A stretch of DNA of 41,807 bases from an uncultured Mediterraneibacter sp. (GCA_944384505.1 CALWTQ010000030.1:1-41807), one strand, 5' to 3'. Counted from the stretch's first letter, positions 1-8,538 are shown. Numbers and translations are program-made. Notes: generated by a model from the letters alone, not told the origin.

Positions 1-540
1 TCAAGATTTTCAGCGGATTCCTCCAAAGTCACATCTCCCGGCTGTCCCCTTCCCCAGAAAGTATTCTCAAACCATCCCCTCCGCTTCCTGCGCATCTCCT
101 GTCGGAAATGTTACTGCCCTAAACAGGCTGAGACGTACAACTGGCGCGGCTTGTAGGCTTTCGGCTGTGAAAGCTTTCCGGCCGCGCCTGCTTCTCGCAG
201 CAGCTATATATTCACTGACTCCCAACCTGAAAAAGCCCAGAAAACAGCCCCATTTCGAGAAAAATTCTGCGGGGATGGAGGACGGCGACGGGCGCCTTCG
301 GAAGGGGATTAGGAAAACTTGAAGCTGCGGCTGCGGATGTCAGGACAGGAGGGGAGATTGTCTGAGCGAAGCGAGTTGCTCCCCTCCTGTCCTTGCATCT
401 AATCCGCAGACGCAGCTTCTTAGTTTCCCTTATCCCCTGTAGCGAAGCCCTGAGCCGTCCTCCATCCCCGCAGAATACGTCTTGGCAAAGGTACTGTTTT
501 CGGACGTTTTGCAAAAGGACGTTAGTGAACTTTATAGCTG
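1..540 (+). repeat. Composite palindromic repeat, copy A (left part cut by window edge)
   Basis: This is the right two thirds of the dispersed repeat. Positions 1-130 are the 3' arm of palindrome 1 and 131-200 the spacer with a GGCGCGGC/GCCGCGCC hairpin. Positions 201-540 are a complete palindrome 2 ending in ...GTTAGTGAACTTTATAGCTG. Palindrome 2 contains a perfect 23-bp stem (264-286 with 454-476) and a perfect 14-bp apical stem (343-356 with 379-392) around a 22-nt loop at 357-378. Positions 234-540 are identical to 11551-11857 in copy B. Short reading frames inside it are by-products of the inverted arms and I do not call them genes. Confidence 0.93.
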
Positions 541-570
541 TCGTCAGTTTTCGAATAGCCGACTCAGGGC

Positions 571-598
571 TTGTCAAAACGGTAATTTATGATAAAAT
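571..598 (+). promoter_or_regulatory. Predicted sigma-A promoter of typA
   Basis: TTGTCA (571-576), a 16-bp spacer and TAAAAT (593-598). It lies 30 bp past the end of repeat A and about 55 bp before the typA start. Identified by eye only. Confidence 0.5.
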
Positions 599-653
599 AA
601 GGGAGTTGCAGTTATAAATACAATTTTATATAAGGAAAGAGTGCAGATTATTT

Positions 654-2483
654 ATGAAAACAAAACGTGAAGATGTAAGAAATATTGCGATTATTGCTCA
701 TGTCGACCACGGAAAGACAACGCTGGTCGATGAGCTTTTAAAGCAGAGCGGCGTGTTCCGCGAGAATCAGGAGGTGGCCGAACGAGTCATGGACTCCAAT
801 GATATCGAGAGGGAGCGGGGAATCACTATTCTGTCCAAAAATACCGCCGTTCATTATAAGGGCGTAAAGATTAATATTATCGACACTCCGGGACATGCGG
901 ATTTCGGAGGCGAGGTGGAGCGTGTCCTCAAGATGGTAAACGGGGTGATCCTCGTAGTGGACGCCTTTGAGGGAGCCATGCCCCAGACTAAATTTGTGCT
1001 CAGGAAGGCCCTGGATTTAAATCTTCCTGTCATTGTCTGCATCAATAAGATTGACCGCCCGGAAGCGCGGCCGGAGGCGGTGATCGACGAGGTTCTTGAA
1101 CTGTTCATCGATCTGGGCGCGTCTGACGAGCAGCTTGAGTGTCCCTTTGTCTATGCCTCAGCCAAAGCCGGCGTTGCAGTGCTGGATCTTTCAGATGATG
1201 AGAAGGATATGAAGCCGCTTTTTGAAACGATCCTGGACTATATCCCGGCCCCGGAAGAGGATCCGGATGCTCCCACCCAGGTCCTGATCAGCACCATTGA
1301 TTATAATGAATACGTAGGCCGTATCGGCATCGGCAAGGTGGACAACGGCACAATCTCCGTAAATCAGGACATGGTGCTGGTCAACCACCACGATCCTGAT
1401 AAACAGGAAAAGGTTAAGATCAGCCGTCTCTATGAATTTGACGGCCTGAATAAAGTGGAGGTGAAAGAAGCCACGATTGGTTCTATCGTAGCCATATCCG
1501 GCATCTCGGACATTTCCATCGGAGATACTTTATGTTCCCCCGAGAATCCGGAGCCCATCCCCTTCCAGAAGATTTCCGAGCCCACAATTTCAATGCAGTT
1601 TATCGTCAACGACAGCCCCTTTGCCGGCCAGGAAGGCAAATACGTCACTTCCCGCCACCTCCGCGACCGCCTGTTCCGGGAGCTTAACACTGACGTGAGC
1701 CTGCGGGTAGAAGAGATGGAGAGCACGGACAGTTTCAAGGTTTCCGGGCGGGGCGAGCTTCATCTTTCCGTCCTGATTGAGAATATGCGCCGTGAAGGAT
1801 ACGAATTTGCCGTAAGCAAAGCTGAGGTTATCTACCATACGGACGAGAACGGGAAGAAGCTGGAGCCCATGGAAGCGGCATTTATTGACGTCCCGGATGA
1901 ATTTACGGGAGTTGTCATTGAAAAGCTTGGCCAGAGGAAAGGTGAGATGCGCAATATGAGCATATCAGGCGGCGGATATACCCGCCTGGAGTTCTCCATC
2001 CCCGCGAGGGGGCTCATAGGCTACCGCGGCGAATTCCTGACAGACACAAAGGGCAACGGCATCCTCAACACAAGCTTTGACGGATACGCGCCGTATAAAG
2101 GAGACATTCAGTACCGCAAACAGGGATCTCTGATTGCATTTGAAACCGGAGAATCTGTAACTTACGGATTGTACAGCGCCCAGGAGCGTGGTACACTGTT
2201 CATAGGGCCCGGCGAAAGAGTATACGCCGGCATGGTCATCGGGCAGAACGGCAAGGCGGAGGATATTGAGCTCAATGTCTGCAAGACAAAGCACCTGACC
2301 AACACCCGTTCTTCCAGCGCGGATGAGGCGCTGCGGCTCACACCGCCGAAAATCCTGAGCCTGGAGCAGGCGCTGGATTTCATTGACACGGACGAGCTTC
2401 TGGAGGTCACGCCAAAGTCCCTGCGCATCCGCAAGAAGATCCTGGACTCCAGGATGCGGAAGCGCAGCGCTATGAAGCAGTAA
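654..2483 (+). CDS. typA: Ribosome-associated GTPase TypA/BipA
   Basis: A translation-factor GTPase of the EF-G family that binds 70S ribosomes and supports growth under stress and ribosome assembly (family knowledge). The 609-aa length is normal for TypA. Visible G motifs are AHVDHGKT (residues 15-22), RERGIT (53-58), DTPGH (77-81), NKID (131-134) and a SAKAG motif near residue 168. The remainder is the beta-barrel, EF-G III/V-like domains and the TypA-specific C-terminal domain ending in a basic tail. The ATG start is preceded by AAGGAAAG at 632-639, a rather long spacing. It appears monocistronic: a terminator hairpin follows within about 35 bp. Repeat A lies directly upstream. Confidence 0.97.
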   Translation: MKTKREDVRNIAIIAHVDHGKTTLVDELLKQSGVFRENQEVAERVMDSNDIERERGITILSKNTAVHYKGVKINIIDTPGHADFGGEVERVLKMVNGVILVVDAFEGAMPQTKFVLRKALDLNLPVIVCINKIDRPEARPEAVIDEVLELFIDLGASDEQLECPFVYASAKAGVAVLDLSDDEKDMKPLFETILDYIPAPEEDPDAPTQVLISTIDYNEYVGRIGIGKVDNGTISVNQDMVLVNHHDPDKQEKVKISRLYEFDGLNKVEVKEATIGSIVAISGISDISIGDTLCSPENPEPIPFQKISEPTISMQFIVNDSPFAGQEGKYVTSRHLRDRLFRELNTDVSLRVEEMESTDSFKVSGRGELHLSVLIENMRREGYEFAVSKAEVIYHTDENGKKLEPMEAAFIDVPDEFTGVVIEKLGQRKGEMRNMSISGGGYTRLEFSIPARGLIGYRGEFLTDTKGNGILNTSFDGYAPYKGDIQYRKQGSLIAFETGESVTYGLYSAQERGTLFIGPGERVYAGMVIGQNGKAEDIELNVCKTKHLTNTRSSSADEALRLTPPKILSLEQALDFIDTDELLEVTPKSLRIRKKILDSRMRKRSAMKQ

Positions 2484-2518
2484 AACCGCAGGATGTAACT
2501 TTAAGACAGTAAAGGATG

Positions 2519-2547
2519 AAGGCCGCTCTGCGCGGCTTTCTTCTTCC
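2519..2547 (+). terminator. Intrinsic terminator after typA
   Basis: GCCGC (2522-2526) pairs with GCGGC (2532-2536), extended by A-T and G-T pairs, and is followed by a T-rich run from 2537. The next gene's ribosome site begins only 7 bp later, so some read-through is possible. Confidence 0.7.
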
Positions 2548-2566
2548 ACAGATAAGGAGAACGCAT

Positions 2567-3181
2567 ATGGAGAAATACGCAAACCTGTTTCTAATTAAAC
2601 TGACAAAAGTAATGGAATTTATCATTGCATCCCTTTTAGCATGCGGGATTATCATTATGATCTGCCAGCTCATCGGAACAATGCAGCATCTGCCGGATCT
2701 GAACACTTATCCCAACTACGATGACCTTCTGACGTCCTGTTTCAATCTGATCATCGGCGTGGAGCTGATCCGCATGCTCTATATGCACACGCCGCTTTCC
2801 GTCATTGAAGTTCTGCTTTTCGCCATTGCGCGCCAGGTCATCATTGACCACTCTTCTCCGGTAAACAGCCTTCTTGGAGTAATTGCCATAGCGGTCCTGT
2901 TCGCAACGCGGAGGTTTTTATTTTCTCAGTTTGACGAGACAGAGAAAACCGTTTTCCGCGCATCACAGAAAGTATACCGGATTAATCACCTGTTCCACCT
3001 AAATATCCCCTGTGAAAGCAGGGACGACACCCTTTTGGACGTACTGCTCCATAAAATGGACGAGGACGGCACAGAGGCCAGAATCGGAACCTGCATATAC
3101 TTTTCCGATATCGGACTTCGGGTAGCGAAGATCACCGACGGAAAAATTACACGGATTGAAGTGATCCGGTCTATACATTGA
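2567..3181 (+). CDS. PsiE-like four-helix membrane protein with extra C-terminal domain
   Basis: A 204-aa protein. I chose the ATG at 2567 because AAGGAG (2554-2559) sits 7 nt before it; the reading frame opens 17 codons earlier, inside the typA terminator. Four hydrophobic stretches cover roughly residues 8-125. The segment around ELIRMLYMHTPLSVIEVLL matches the conserved core of the phosphate-starvation-inducible PsiE family, whose molecular role is unknown. About 65 soluble residues follow, beginning near LNIPCESRDDTLLDVLLHKM and ending in a beta-rich stretch. This part is not in classical PsiE and I do not recognise it. A phosphate link is not supported by anything in the neighbourhood. 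Confidence 0.75.
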   Translation: MEKYANLFLIKLTKVMEFIIASLLACGIIIMICQLIGTMQHLPDLNTYPNYDDLLTSCFNLIIGVELIRMLYMHTPLSVIEVLLFAIARQVIIDHSSPVNSLLGVIAIAVLFATRRFLFSQFDETEKTVFRASQKVYRINHLFHLNIPCESRDDTLLDVLLHKMDEDGTEARIGTCIYFSDIGLRVAKITDGKITRIEVIRSIH

Positions 3182-3191
3182 GACTATATCA

Positions 3192-3200
3192 TGCTATAAT
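3192..3200 (+). promoter_or_regulatory. Predicted extended -10 promoter of hpf
   Basis: TGCTATAAT, a perfect -10 hexamer with the TGn extension, in an AT-rich stretch 70 bp upstream of hpf. No good -35 lies at 17 bp. Confidence 0.55.
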
Positions 3201-3269
3201 ATTTACATAATATAAACACATATTTTACACATGTTTATGTTAAATATGGACAAAAAGGAGTTGAACATC

Positions 3270-3827
3270 ATGAATTTTATCATCAGTGGAAAAAACATCG
3301 AAGTAACAGCCGGACTCAGAGAGGCAATCGAACAAAAGTTAGGAAAGCTTGAAAGGTACTTCACTCCTGAAACAGAAATCATCGTAACGCTTAGCGTGGA
3401 GAAAGGCCGTCAGAAAATCGAGGTAACAATCCCTGTAAAAGGCAATCTGATCCGCTCTGAGCAGACAAGCAGTGACATGTACGTGTCCATCGACCTTGTG
3501 GAAGAAGTCATTGAACGCCAGCTTCGTAAATATAAAAACAAACTGGTGGCCAGGAATCAGGGACACCCCACCGGCGCCGCTCCCTCGGGGAGTATTAAAA
3601 AAGAGTTCATAGAGTCAGAAGAAGAATCTCAGGAAGACGATGAGATCCGCATTGTCCGCACGAAGAGGTTCGGAATCAAACCAATGTACCCCGAAGACGC
3701 CTGCATTCAGATGGAGCTTCTGGGACACAGCTTCTTCGTATTCTCTAACGCAGAGACGGATGAAGTCAATGTTGTATACAAAAGAAAAGACGGTTCCTTT
3801 GGTCTGATCGAGCCGGAATTTTCGTAA
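3270..3827 (+). CDS. hpf: Long-form ribosome hibernation promoting factor
   Basis: A 185-aa long-type HPF, the form that drives 70S dimerisation into inactive 100S particles in stationary phase (family knowledge). The N-terminal RaiA/YfiA-type domain covers about residues 1-100, starting MNFIISGKNIEVTAGLREA. A charged linker (about 100-130) is followed by a C-terminal dimerisation domain of about 55 residues, from VRTKRFGIKPMYPEDA to FGLIEPEFS. The start at 3270 is chosen over an in-frame ATG 13 codons upstream. Only 3270 has AAGGAG (3255-3260) at proper spacing, and it gives the standard N-terminus. A strong shared terminator follows. Confidence 0.96.
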   Translation: MNFIISGKNIEVTAGLREAIEQKLGKLERYFTPETEIIVTLSVEKGRQKIEVTIPVKGNLIRSEQTSSDMYVSIDLVEEVIERQLRKYKNKLVARNQGHPTGAAPSGSIKKEFIESEEESQEDDEIRIVRTKRFGIKPMYPEDACIQMELLGHSFFVFSNAETDEVNVVYKRKDGSFGLIEPEFS

Positions 3828-3859
3828 GAATTTCATTCGTTCAGCTTACAGTTTATAAA

Positions 3860-3905
3860 ATCCCCGGGAGACCGCATGGAAATTGCCCTGCGGTCTCCCG
3901 GGGAT
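3860..3905. terminator. Bidirectional terminator between hpf and the yigZ-type gene
   Basis: A perfect 16-bp stem (3861-3876 with 3889-3904) with a 12-nt loop and A/T runs on both sides. It serves convergent hpf (plus) and the IMPACT-family gene (minus). Confidence 0.9.
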
Positions 3906-3910
3906 TATTT

Positions 3911-4570
3911 TCAGCCATTCTCCTCAAAAACCCGGAGTCCTGCTTCTGTCCTGGCAAACCAGCAGCTTTTCACCTTCTCCATCACAGCCTGTCCGCTGGT
4001 TCCCTCCATCACTGCTTTCCTGAGTATCTCTTCCGCTTCATCCGGCACAAGAACCGACAGCTCCACCTTATCTGTGTACACTGTGTCCAGAGTATGCATC
4101 CCCTGCTGCGCCAAAATGTGCTGAATCTTTCCAAGCCCCGTATAATCCGTGACAATATTGAGCTGAAATCCATGAATTCTGGCAATAATCTCCGTATGAG
4201 CCAGAGCCTCAGCGGCAGCAGACGTATAAGCCCTCACCAGACCTCCTGTCCCGAGCAGCGTCCCTCCAAAGTATCTGGTCACTACTACAAATACATCTGT
4301 AAGCCCTTTTCCCCTGATCACTTCCAGGATCGGCTTTCCCGCTGTTCCCGCAGGCTCCCCGTCATCGCTCATGCGCTCTGAAGACGGATTTCTTCCTATT
4401 ATATAAGCCCAGCAGTGGTGTCTGGCGTCCCAGTATTTTCTCCGGATCTCTTCCAGGTGCGCAAATGCTTCCTCTTCAGACGACACCGGAAAAACATCCC
4501 CGATAAACCGGGACTTTTTCTCCACGATCTCTCCAGTCCCGACCGAATTCACAGTGTGATAACAATACAT
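3911..4570 (-). CDS. YigZ/IMPACT family protein (UPF0029 plus DUF1949)
   Basis: A 219-aa protein with the two-domain layout of bacterial YigZ/YvyE proteins. The N-terminal IMPACT domain (about 1-125) carries RHHCWAY, DDGEPAGTAG and RYFGGTLLGTGGLVRAY. A smaller DUF1949 ferredoxin-like domain covers about 140-205. Family members are thought to interact with nucleic acid or translation components; the cellular role in bacteria is not settled. The ATG start has AGGAGG 6-11 nt upstream (near 4576-4582). A promoter-like pair lies at 4631-4659. It is a single-gene unit, convergent with hpf. Confidence 0.93.
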   Translation of the reverse strand: MYCYHTVNSVGTGEIVEKKSRFIGDVFPVSSEEEAFAHLEEIRRKYWDARHHCWAYIIGRNPSSERMSDDGEPAGTAGKPILEVIRGKGLTDVFVVVTRYFGGTLLGTGGLVRAYTSAAAEALAHTEIIARIHGFQLNIVTDYTGLGKIQHILAQQGMHTLDTVYTDKVELSVLVPDEAEEILRKAVMEGTSGQAVMEKVKSCWFARTEAGLRVFEENG

Positions 4571-4630
4571 ACAATTCCTCCTGCCCCATACCTGGCCAGC
4601 CGTGCTTTCCCGGCCCGGCTTGTACTATTA

Positions 4631-4659
4631 ACTATAGCAGACCCGCCCATATTCCACAA
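4631..4659 (-). promoter_or_regulatory. Predicted promoter of the yigZ-type gene
   Basis: On the minus strand, TTGTGG (4654-4659), a 17-bp spacer and TATAGT (4631-4636), with a TGC extension of the -10. Confidence 0.45.
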
Positions 4660-4770
4660 GGGAAATGTCCCGCCTGCCCCGGCAGCGCCGCGTCTGCCCT
4701 GGCCTCTGCTTAAGTATTTCGAAAGAAAATGTGAAGATTTTATTTTTTTCTTTATTTGAATGGCTATATT

Positions 4771-4779
4771 TGCTATAAT
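4771..4779 (+). promoter_or_regulatory. Predicted extended -10 promoter of the class A PBP gene
   Basis: TGCTATAAT located 30 bp before the GTG start, in an AT-rich region following a GC-rich block. No convincing -35 is seen. Confidence 0.5.
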
Positions 4780-4808
4780 CATAAGAGTTGAAAAGGAGGA
4801 TGTGATTC

Positions 4809-7505
4809 GTGAATTACGGAAAAAATAATCTGTCCAAAAGAAAAACAAATATCTCTTCCAAAAAGAGAAAGAAGAAAAAACGTGTGGGAGTCCGTCTTTT
4901 TAAGGCTATTATCCTCTGCATTATTCTTCTGGCCATTATCTGTGTCGTGGGCGGGGTTGTCTTCGCAAAGAGAATCATCGATGACGCTCCTGCTGTCTCA
5001 GCGGAGGATATTCAGCCCCAGGGCTTTACAACCACTATTACTGACCAGGCCGGAACTGTGATTGATACGCTTAAAGACTCAGATTCCAACCGTGTTTATA
5101 AGACATATGATGAGATCACAGCAAACTCAGAATATCTTCCCCACGCCTTTGTGGCAATTGAGGACGAGCGTTTCTATGAGCACAATGGAATTGACCTGCA
5201 GGGTATCATAAGAGCGGGTGTGGTCGGTGTTATGAACGGCTTTGATTTTACAGAGGGAGCCAGCACGCTCACCCAGCAGCTCATTAAGAACAACGTGTTC
5301 CCTGACTTTGTCAATGAGCAGACTCTCTTTGACCGGGTAGAGCGTAAGCTTCAGGAGCAGTATCTCGCTCTCCAGTTTGAGAAAGAGATGAGCAAAGATG
5401 AAATCCTGGAAGCATATATGAACACGATCAACTTAGGCCAGGGATGTCTGGGCGTCCAGACCGCCGCCACCCGTTATTTTAATAAAGATGTGGCTGACCT
5501 GACCCTGTCGGAATGTGCGGTTATCGCGGCGATTACACAGAATCCGACAGAGTACGATCCGGTGAACTATCCCGAGAACAACGCTGAAAGGCGCGGGAAA
5601 GTTCTCTCCAATATGCTGGAGCAGGGTTATATCTCTCAGGAGGAATATGACGAGGCGTCAGCTGACCCGGTTTATGACCGTATCCTCCAGACGTCCGCTG
5701 TTACAGAGGATACCACGCCGTATTCATACTTTACGGATGCTCTGATCGAGGATGTAATCCAGGATCTTATAGACGAGAAGGGATATTCTGAGGCACAGGC
5801 TTACAATATGCTCTACAGCGGCGGACTTACGATCCGCTCAACTCAGGATCTCTCAATCCAGCAGGTCTGTGACGAGGAAGCTGCAGATGAATCCAACTAC
5901 CCGATCACAGAATATGGTGTTGAATATGCCCTGACGGTCCATCACGCAGACGGCTCAGCAGATAATTACAGCAAGGAAAATCTTGCCTCTTATCTGGAGA
6001 GCACGCGCAATGATTCTAATCCTCTTGTATTCAGCAGCGAGGATGAAGCAAGGGCAGCTATTGAGGAATACAAGAGCACGCTGGGAATCAACGCTGAAGC
6101 AGGAGACACCATTGACGAAAACGTAAGCATCACCCTGCAGCCTCAGGTCTCCGTTGTTGTCATGGACCAGTACACAGGCCAGGTAAAAGCTATCGTAGGA
6201 GGACGGGGACAGAAGACTACCAGTCTTTCCCTGAACCGCGCTACAAGCACAACAAGGCAGCCCGGTTCCTGCTTTAAGGTTCTGTCAACCTACGCGCCCG
6301 GACTGAACGAATGCGGTATGACACTTGCCACAACGATCAAAGATGAGCCGTATAAATATGCCAGCGGACAGCAGGTCAACAACTGGGACGGAAGATACAT
6401 CGGATCCGCGAGAGTCCGCTACGCGATTGAGCACTCCATGAACGTGTGCGCCGTCCGTACTCTTACCGAGACAGTCGGCCTTGAAAAAGGCTATGAGTAT
6501 CTACAGAACTTCGGATTTACAACGCTTGTAAATGATGATCCGGACTATCCGGGAATGTCAGATATTGCTCAGTCCACCGCGCTTGGCGGCATCACCCGCG
6601 GCGTCTACAATCTGGAAATGACTGCGGCCTATGCGGCGATTGCAAATGGAGGAACCTATACAGAGCCGATCCTCTACACTGAGATACTGGATCATGATGG
6701 AAATGTCCTGCTCGACAATTCCACACCGGCCACGCATGAAGTAATCAAAGATTCCACCGCATATCTTCTGACGAGCGCGATGGAAGATGTTATCACAAAA
6801 GGTACCGGAACTTCCGCGAGACTGAACAACATGACAGCGGCCGGGAAAACCGGTACAACAGAGAACAGCACTGACCTGTGGCTTTCCGCTTTCACACCGT
6901 ACTACACTGCTTCTGTATGGGGCGGCTATGACGAGAACAAGCACATGGAAAGTATCAGTCAGTCCTGGCATATGACCATTTGGAAAAACATTATGGACAG
7001 GATTCATTCAGGACTGCCCAATAAAGATTTTGAGATTCCGTCATCTGTAGTGCAGAAAACAGTCTGCACTCAGACCGGAAAGCTGGCTGTAAGCGGGTGC
7101 CCGACCCTCACCGAATATTTCGCTTCGGATAATGTTCCCAAGGAAAGCTGCTCAGGGCACAGATCAACAACAACCACCACCAGCGGCAATAATAAAAAAG
7201 ATAATGATACCAGCGATTCTGCGGCTCAGCCCGATAATAACACCACCGATAATGCCGGAAACAGTAATACCGGCACTAATACCGGCGGTAATACTGGTGG
7301 TAATACCGCCGGAAATACCGGCGGAAATACCGGCGGCGATACCGGTGGAAGCACCGGCGGCGATACCGGCGGAAGCACCGGCGGCGATACCGGCGGCGGA
7401 AGTACTGGCGGCGATACCGGCGGAAGCACCGGCGGTGATGCCGGCGGTGACGCCGGCAGCGGAAGTACCGGCGGCGGAACAACGCCGCCATCCACAACCG
7501 GCTGA
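4809..7505 (+). CDS. Class A penicillin-binding protein (bifunctional transglycosylase/transpeptidase)
   Basis: An 898-aa peptidoglycan synthase of the PBP1A type. A basic cytoplasmic head (1-30) is followed by a membrane anchor at about 33-54. The GT51 transglycosylase domain has catalytic Glu118 in EDERFYEH and GASTLTQQ at 150-157. The transpeptidase domain has Ser487 in SCFK (487-490), SMN (543-545) and KTG (680-682). The last ~115 residues are a Gly/Thr/Asn/Ser/Asp-rich outer tail made of GGNTGG, GGDTGG and GGSTGG units, probably a flexible wall-spanning segment. The GTG start at 4809 has AAGGAGG (4793-4799) 9 nt upstream. It has its own promoter and a bidirectional terminator. Confidence 0.95.
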   Translation: MNYGKNNLSKRKTNISSKKRKKKKRVGVRLFKAIILCIILLAIICVVGGVVFAKRIIDDAPAVSAEDIQPQGFTTTITDQAGTVIDTLKDSDSNRVYKTYDEITANSEYLPHAFVAIEDERFYEHNGIDLQGIIRAGVVGVMNGFDFTEGASTLTQQLIKNNVFPDFVNEQTLFDRVERKLQEQYLALQFEKEMSKDEILEAYMNTINLGQGCLGVQTAATRYFNKDVADLTLSECAVIAAITQNPTEYDPVNYPENNAERRGKVLSNMLEQGYISQEEYDEASADPVYDRILQTSAVTEDTTPYSYFTDALIEDVIQDLIDEKGYSEAQAYNMLYSGGLTIRSTQDLSIQQVCDEEAADESNYPITEYGVEYALTVHHADGSADNYSKENLASYLESTRNDSNPLVFSSEDEARAAIEEYKSTLGINAEAGDTIDENVSITLQPQVSVVVMDQYTGQVKAIVGGRGQKTTSLSLNRATSTTRQPGSCFKVLSTYAPGLNECGMTLATTIKDEPYKYASGQQVNNWDGRYIGSARVRYAIEHSMNVCAVRTLTETVGLEKGYEYLQNFGFTTLVNDDPDYPGMSDIAQSTALGGITRGVYNLEMTAAYAAIANGGTYTEPILYTEILDHDGNVLLDNSTPATHEVIKDSTAYLLTSAMEDVITKGTGTSARLNNMTAAGKTGTTENSTDLWLSAFTPYYTASVWGGYDENKHMESISQSWHMTIWKNIMDRIHSGLPNKDFEIPSSVVQKTVCTQTGKLAVSGCPTLTEYFASDNVPKESCSGHRSTTTTTSGNNKKDNDTSDSAAQPDNNTTDNAGNSNTGTNTGGNTGGNTAGNTGGNTGGDTGGSTGGDTGGSTGGDTGGGSTGGDTGGSTGGDAGGDAGSGSTGGGTTPPSTTG
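7261..7480 (+). repeat. Short tandem repeats encoding the Gly-rich tail of the class A PBP
   Basis: Imperfect 6- to 18-bp units built on GGCGGN/ACCGGC encode repeated GG(N/D/S)TGG. The repetition makes in-frame length change by slippage plausible. It is in-frame coding sequence, not a spacer array. Confidence 0.85.
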
Positions 7506-7551
7506 CAGGCCGCTGCAGACTTAAACAAGTCAGGCCAGGAATTTTTCATAA

Positions 7552-7585
7552 AAAAGAACCATCCCCTGTGTGGGATGGTTCTTTT
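7552..7585. terminator. Bidirectional terminator between the PBP and glucokinase genes
   Basis: A perfect 14-bp stem (7552-7565 with 7572-7585) with a 6-nt loop, giving a T-run in either direction. It serves the PBP gene (plus) and the uvrC-hprK-ROK unit (minus). Confidence 0.9.
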
Positions 7586-7602
7586 CTCTAATCTGCTTTT
7601 AT

Positions 7603-8538
7603 TTACGCGTCCATTACCAGTCTGGCAGCTCCGCAGATTCCCGCGTCATTTCCAAGCTCAGCAAGCACGAATTTCACATTTTTATCAGCGAAAAAAGCGC
7701 GCTCCATATAAGGCTCCTTTATGTACGGAATCAGCACTTCCCCTGCTTTGGAAACACCTCCGCCAATTACGAATACCGACGGGTCAGCCACTGCTGCCAG
7801 ATTCGCAAGCCCGTATCCCAGATACCGGCCGAACACAACAGCGATCTCCTTTGCCACCTCATCCCCGGCCTTTACCGCATCAAATACATCCTTTGCGGTA
7901 ACATCCTCTTTGTTCAGTTTAGTCGGACGCATCTCCTGTCCCAGTTTCTGCTTTGCCAGCCGGACAATGCCGGTAGCGGACGCATACTGTTCAAGGCAGC
8001 CTCTGTTTCCACACCCGCAGCGGTCTGTCTCTTCATAATTCACGCAGAGATGTCCGATCTCTCCGCCCGCTCCGTTCTCTCCGACCAGGATCTTCCCGTC
8101 AATGATCACTCCGCCGCCGACGCCGGTTCCGAGAGTTACCATGATCATATTCCTTTCACCTGCGCCGCCGCCCTTCCACATCTCTCCAAGCGCCGCAACA
8201 TTGGCGTCATTTCCGATAGCCGCCTTCAGGCCCGTCAGCTCTTCCAGCTCCTTCCTGACCTCTTTGTATCCCCAGCCAAGATTCGCAGTTCCATTCACCA
8301 CGCCGTCTGACGTCACCGGCGCGGGAACCCCCACTCCCACTCCGATAATTTCTGCCTTGTCCAGCTTATGCTCCTCAATCTTCTTTTCAAGGGAAGCGCT
8401 GATATTCGGAATGATATTTTTGCCCTCTTCTGACGTATCCGTCACAATCTCCCACTTGTCCAGAATGTTCCCATCTTCCTCAAAAAGCCCCATTTTCACT
8501 GTTGTACCACCTATGTCCACTCCAAAACAGTACCGCAT
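7603..8538 (-). CDS. glcK: ROK-family glucokinase
   Basis: A 311-aa sugar kinase of the ROK family, most likely ATP-dependent glucokinase feeding glycolysis in the cytoplasm. The phosphate-binding motif GVDIGGTTVK lies at residues 6-15. The family's zinc site appears as CGCGNRGCLE, next to GGEIGH. GTGVGGGVI is also present. The ATG at 8538 is chosen for its strong AAAGGAGGA 5-14 nt upstream; the frame stays open 29 codons further but that would overlap hprK. It is the last gene of the uvrC-hprK unit, 28 bp after hprK, which fits sugar-uptake control. Specificity for glucose rather than another hexose is inferred. Confidence 0.9.
   Translation of the reverse strand: MRYCFGVDIGGTTVKMGLFEEDGNILDKWEIVTDTSEEGKNIIPNISASLEKKIEEHKLDKAEIIGVGVGVPAPVTSDGVVNGTANLGWGYKEVRKELEELTGLKAAIGNDANVAALGEMWKGGGAGERNMIMVTLGTGVGGGVIIDGKILVGENGAGGEIGHLCVNYEETDRCGCGNRGCLEQYASATGIVRLAKQKLGQEMRPTKLNKEDVTAKDVFDAVKAGDEVAKEIAVVFGRYLGYGLANLAAVADPSVFVIGGGVSKAGEVLIPYIKEPYMERAFFADKNVKFVLAELGNDAGICGAARLVMDA

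Noticed and set aside
1-540. Group I/II intron, retron or integron attC array
   Set aside because: No reverse transcriptase, integrase or intron catalytic-core motif is present in or near the repeats.
212-577. 121-aa minus-strand ORF in repeat A, and similar ORFs at 393-617, 11487-11831, 11710-11910, 16084-16326, 20323-20577 and 36408-36629
   Set aside because: All lie within the palindromic repeats, on both strands, without ribosome sites, and change with stem sequence and not as a protein family. Treated as non-coding.
2516-2566. Upstream ATG (2516) as start of the PsiE-like gene
   Set aside because: It lies inside the typA terminator hairpin and has no ribosome site; 2567 has AAGGAG at proper spacing.
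3181-3269. raiA-type structured RNA upstream of hpf
   Set aside because: Only about 88 bp separates hpf from the previous gene and the stretch is AT-rich without stable stems.
7226-7549. Pro-rich ORF opposite the PBP tail, and the idea of a CRISPR-like array there
   Set aside because: The repeats are short, contiguous, in frame with the PBP and lack spacers; the antisense ORF is a mirror of the Gly-rich code.
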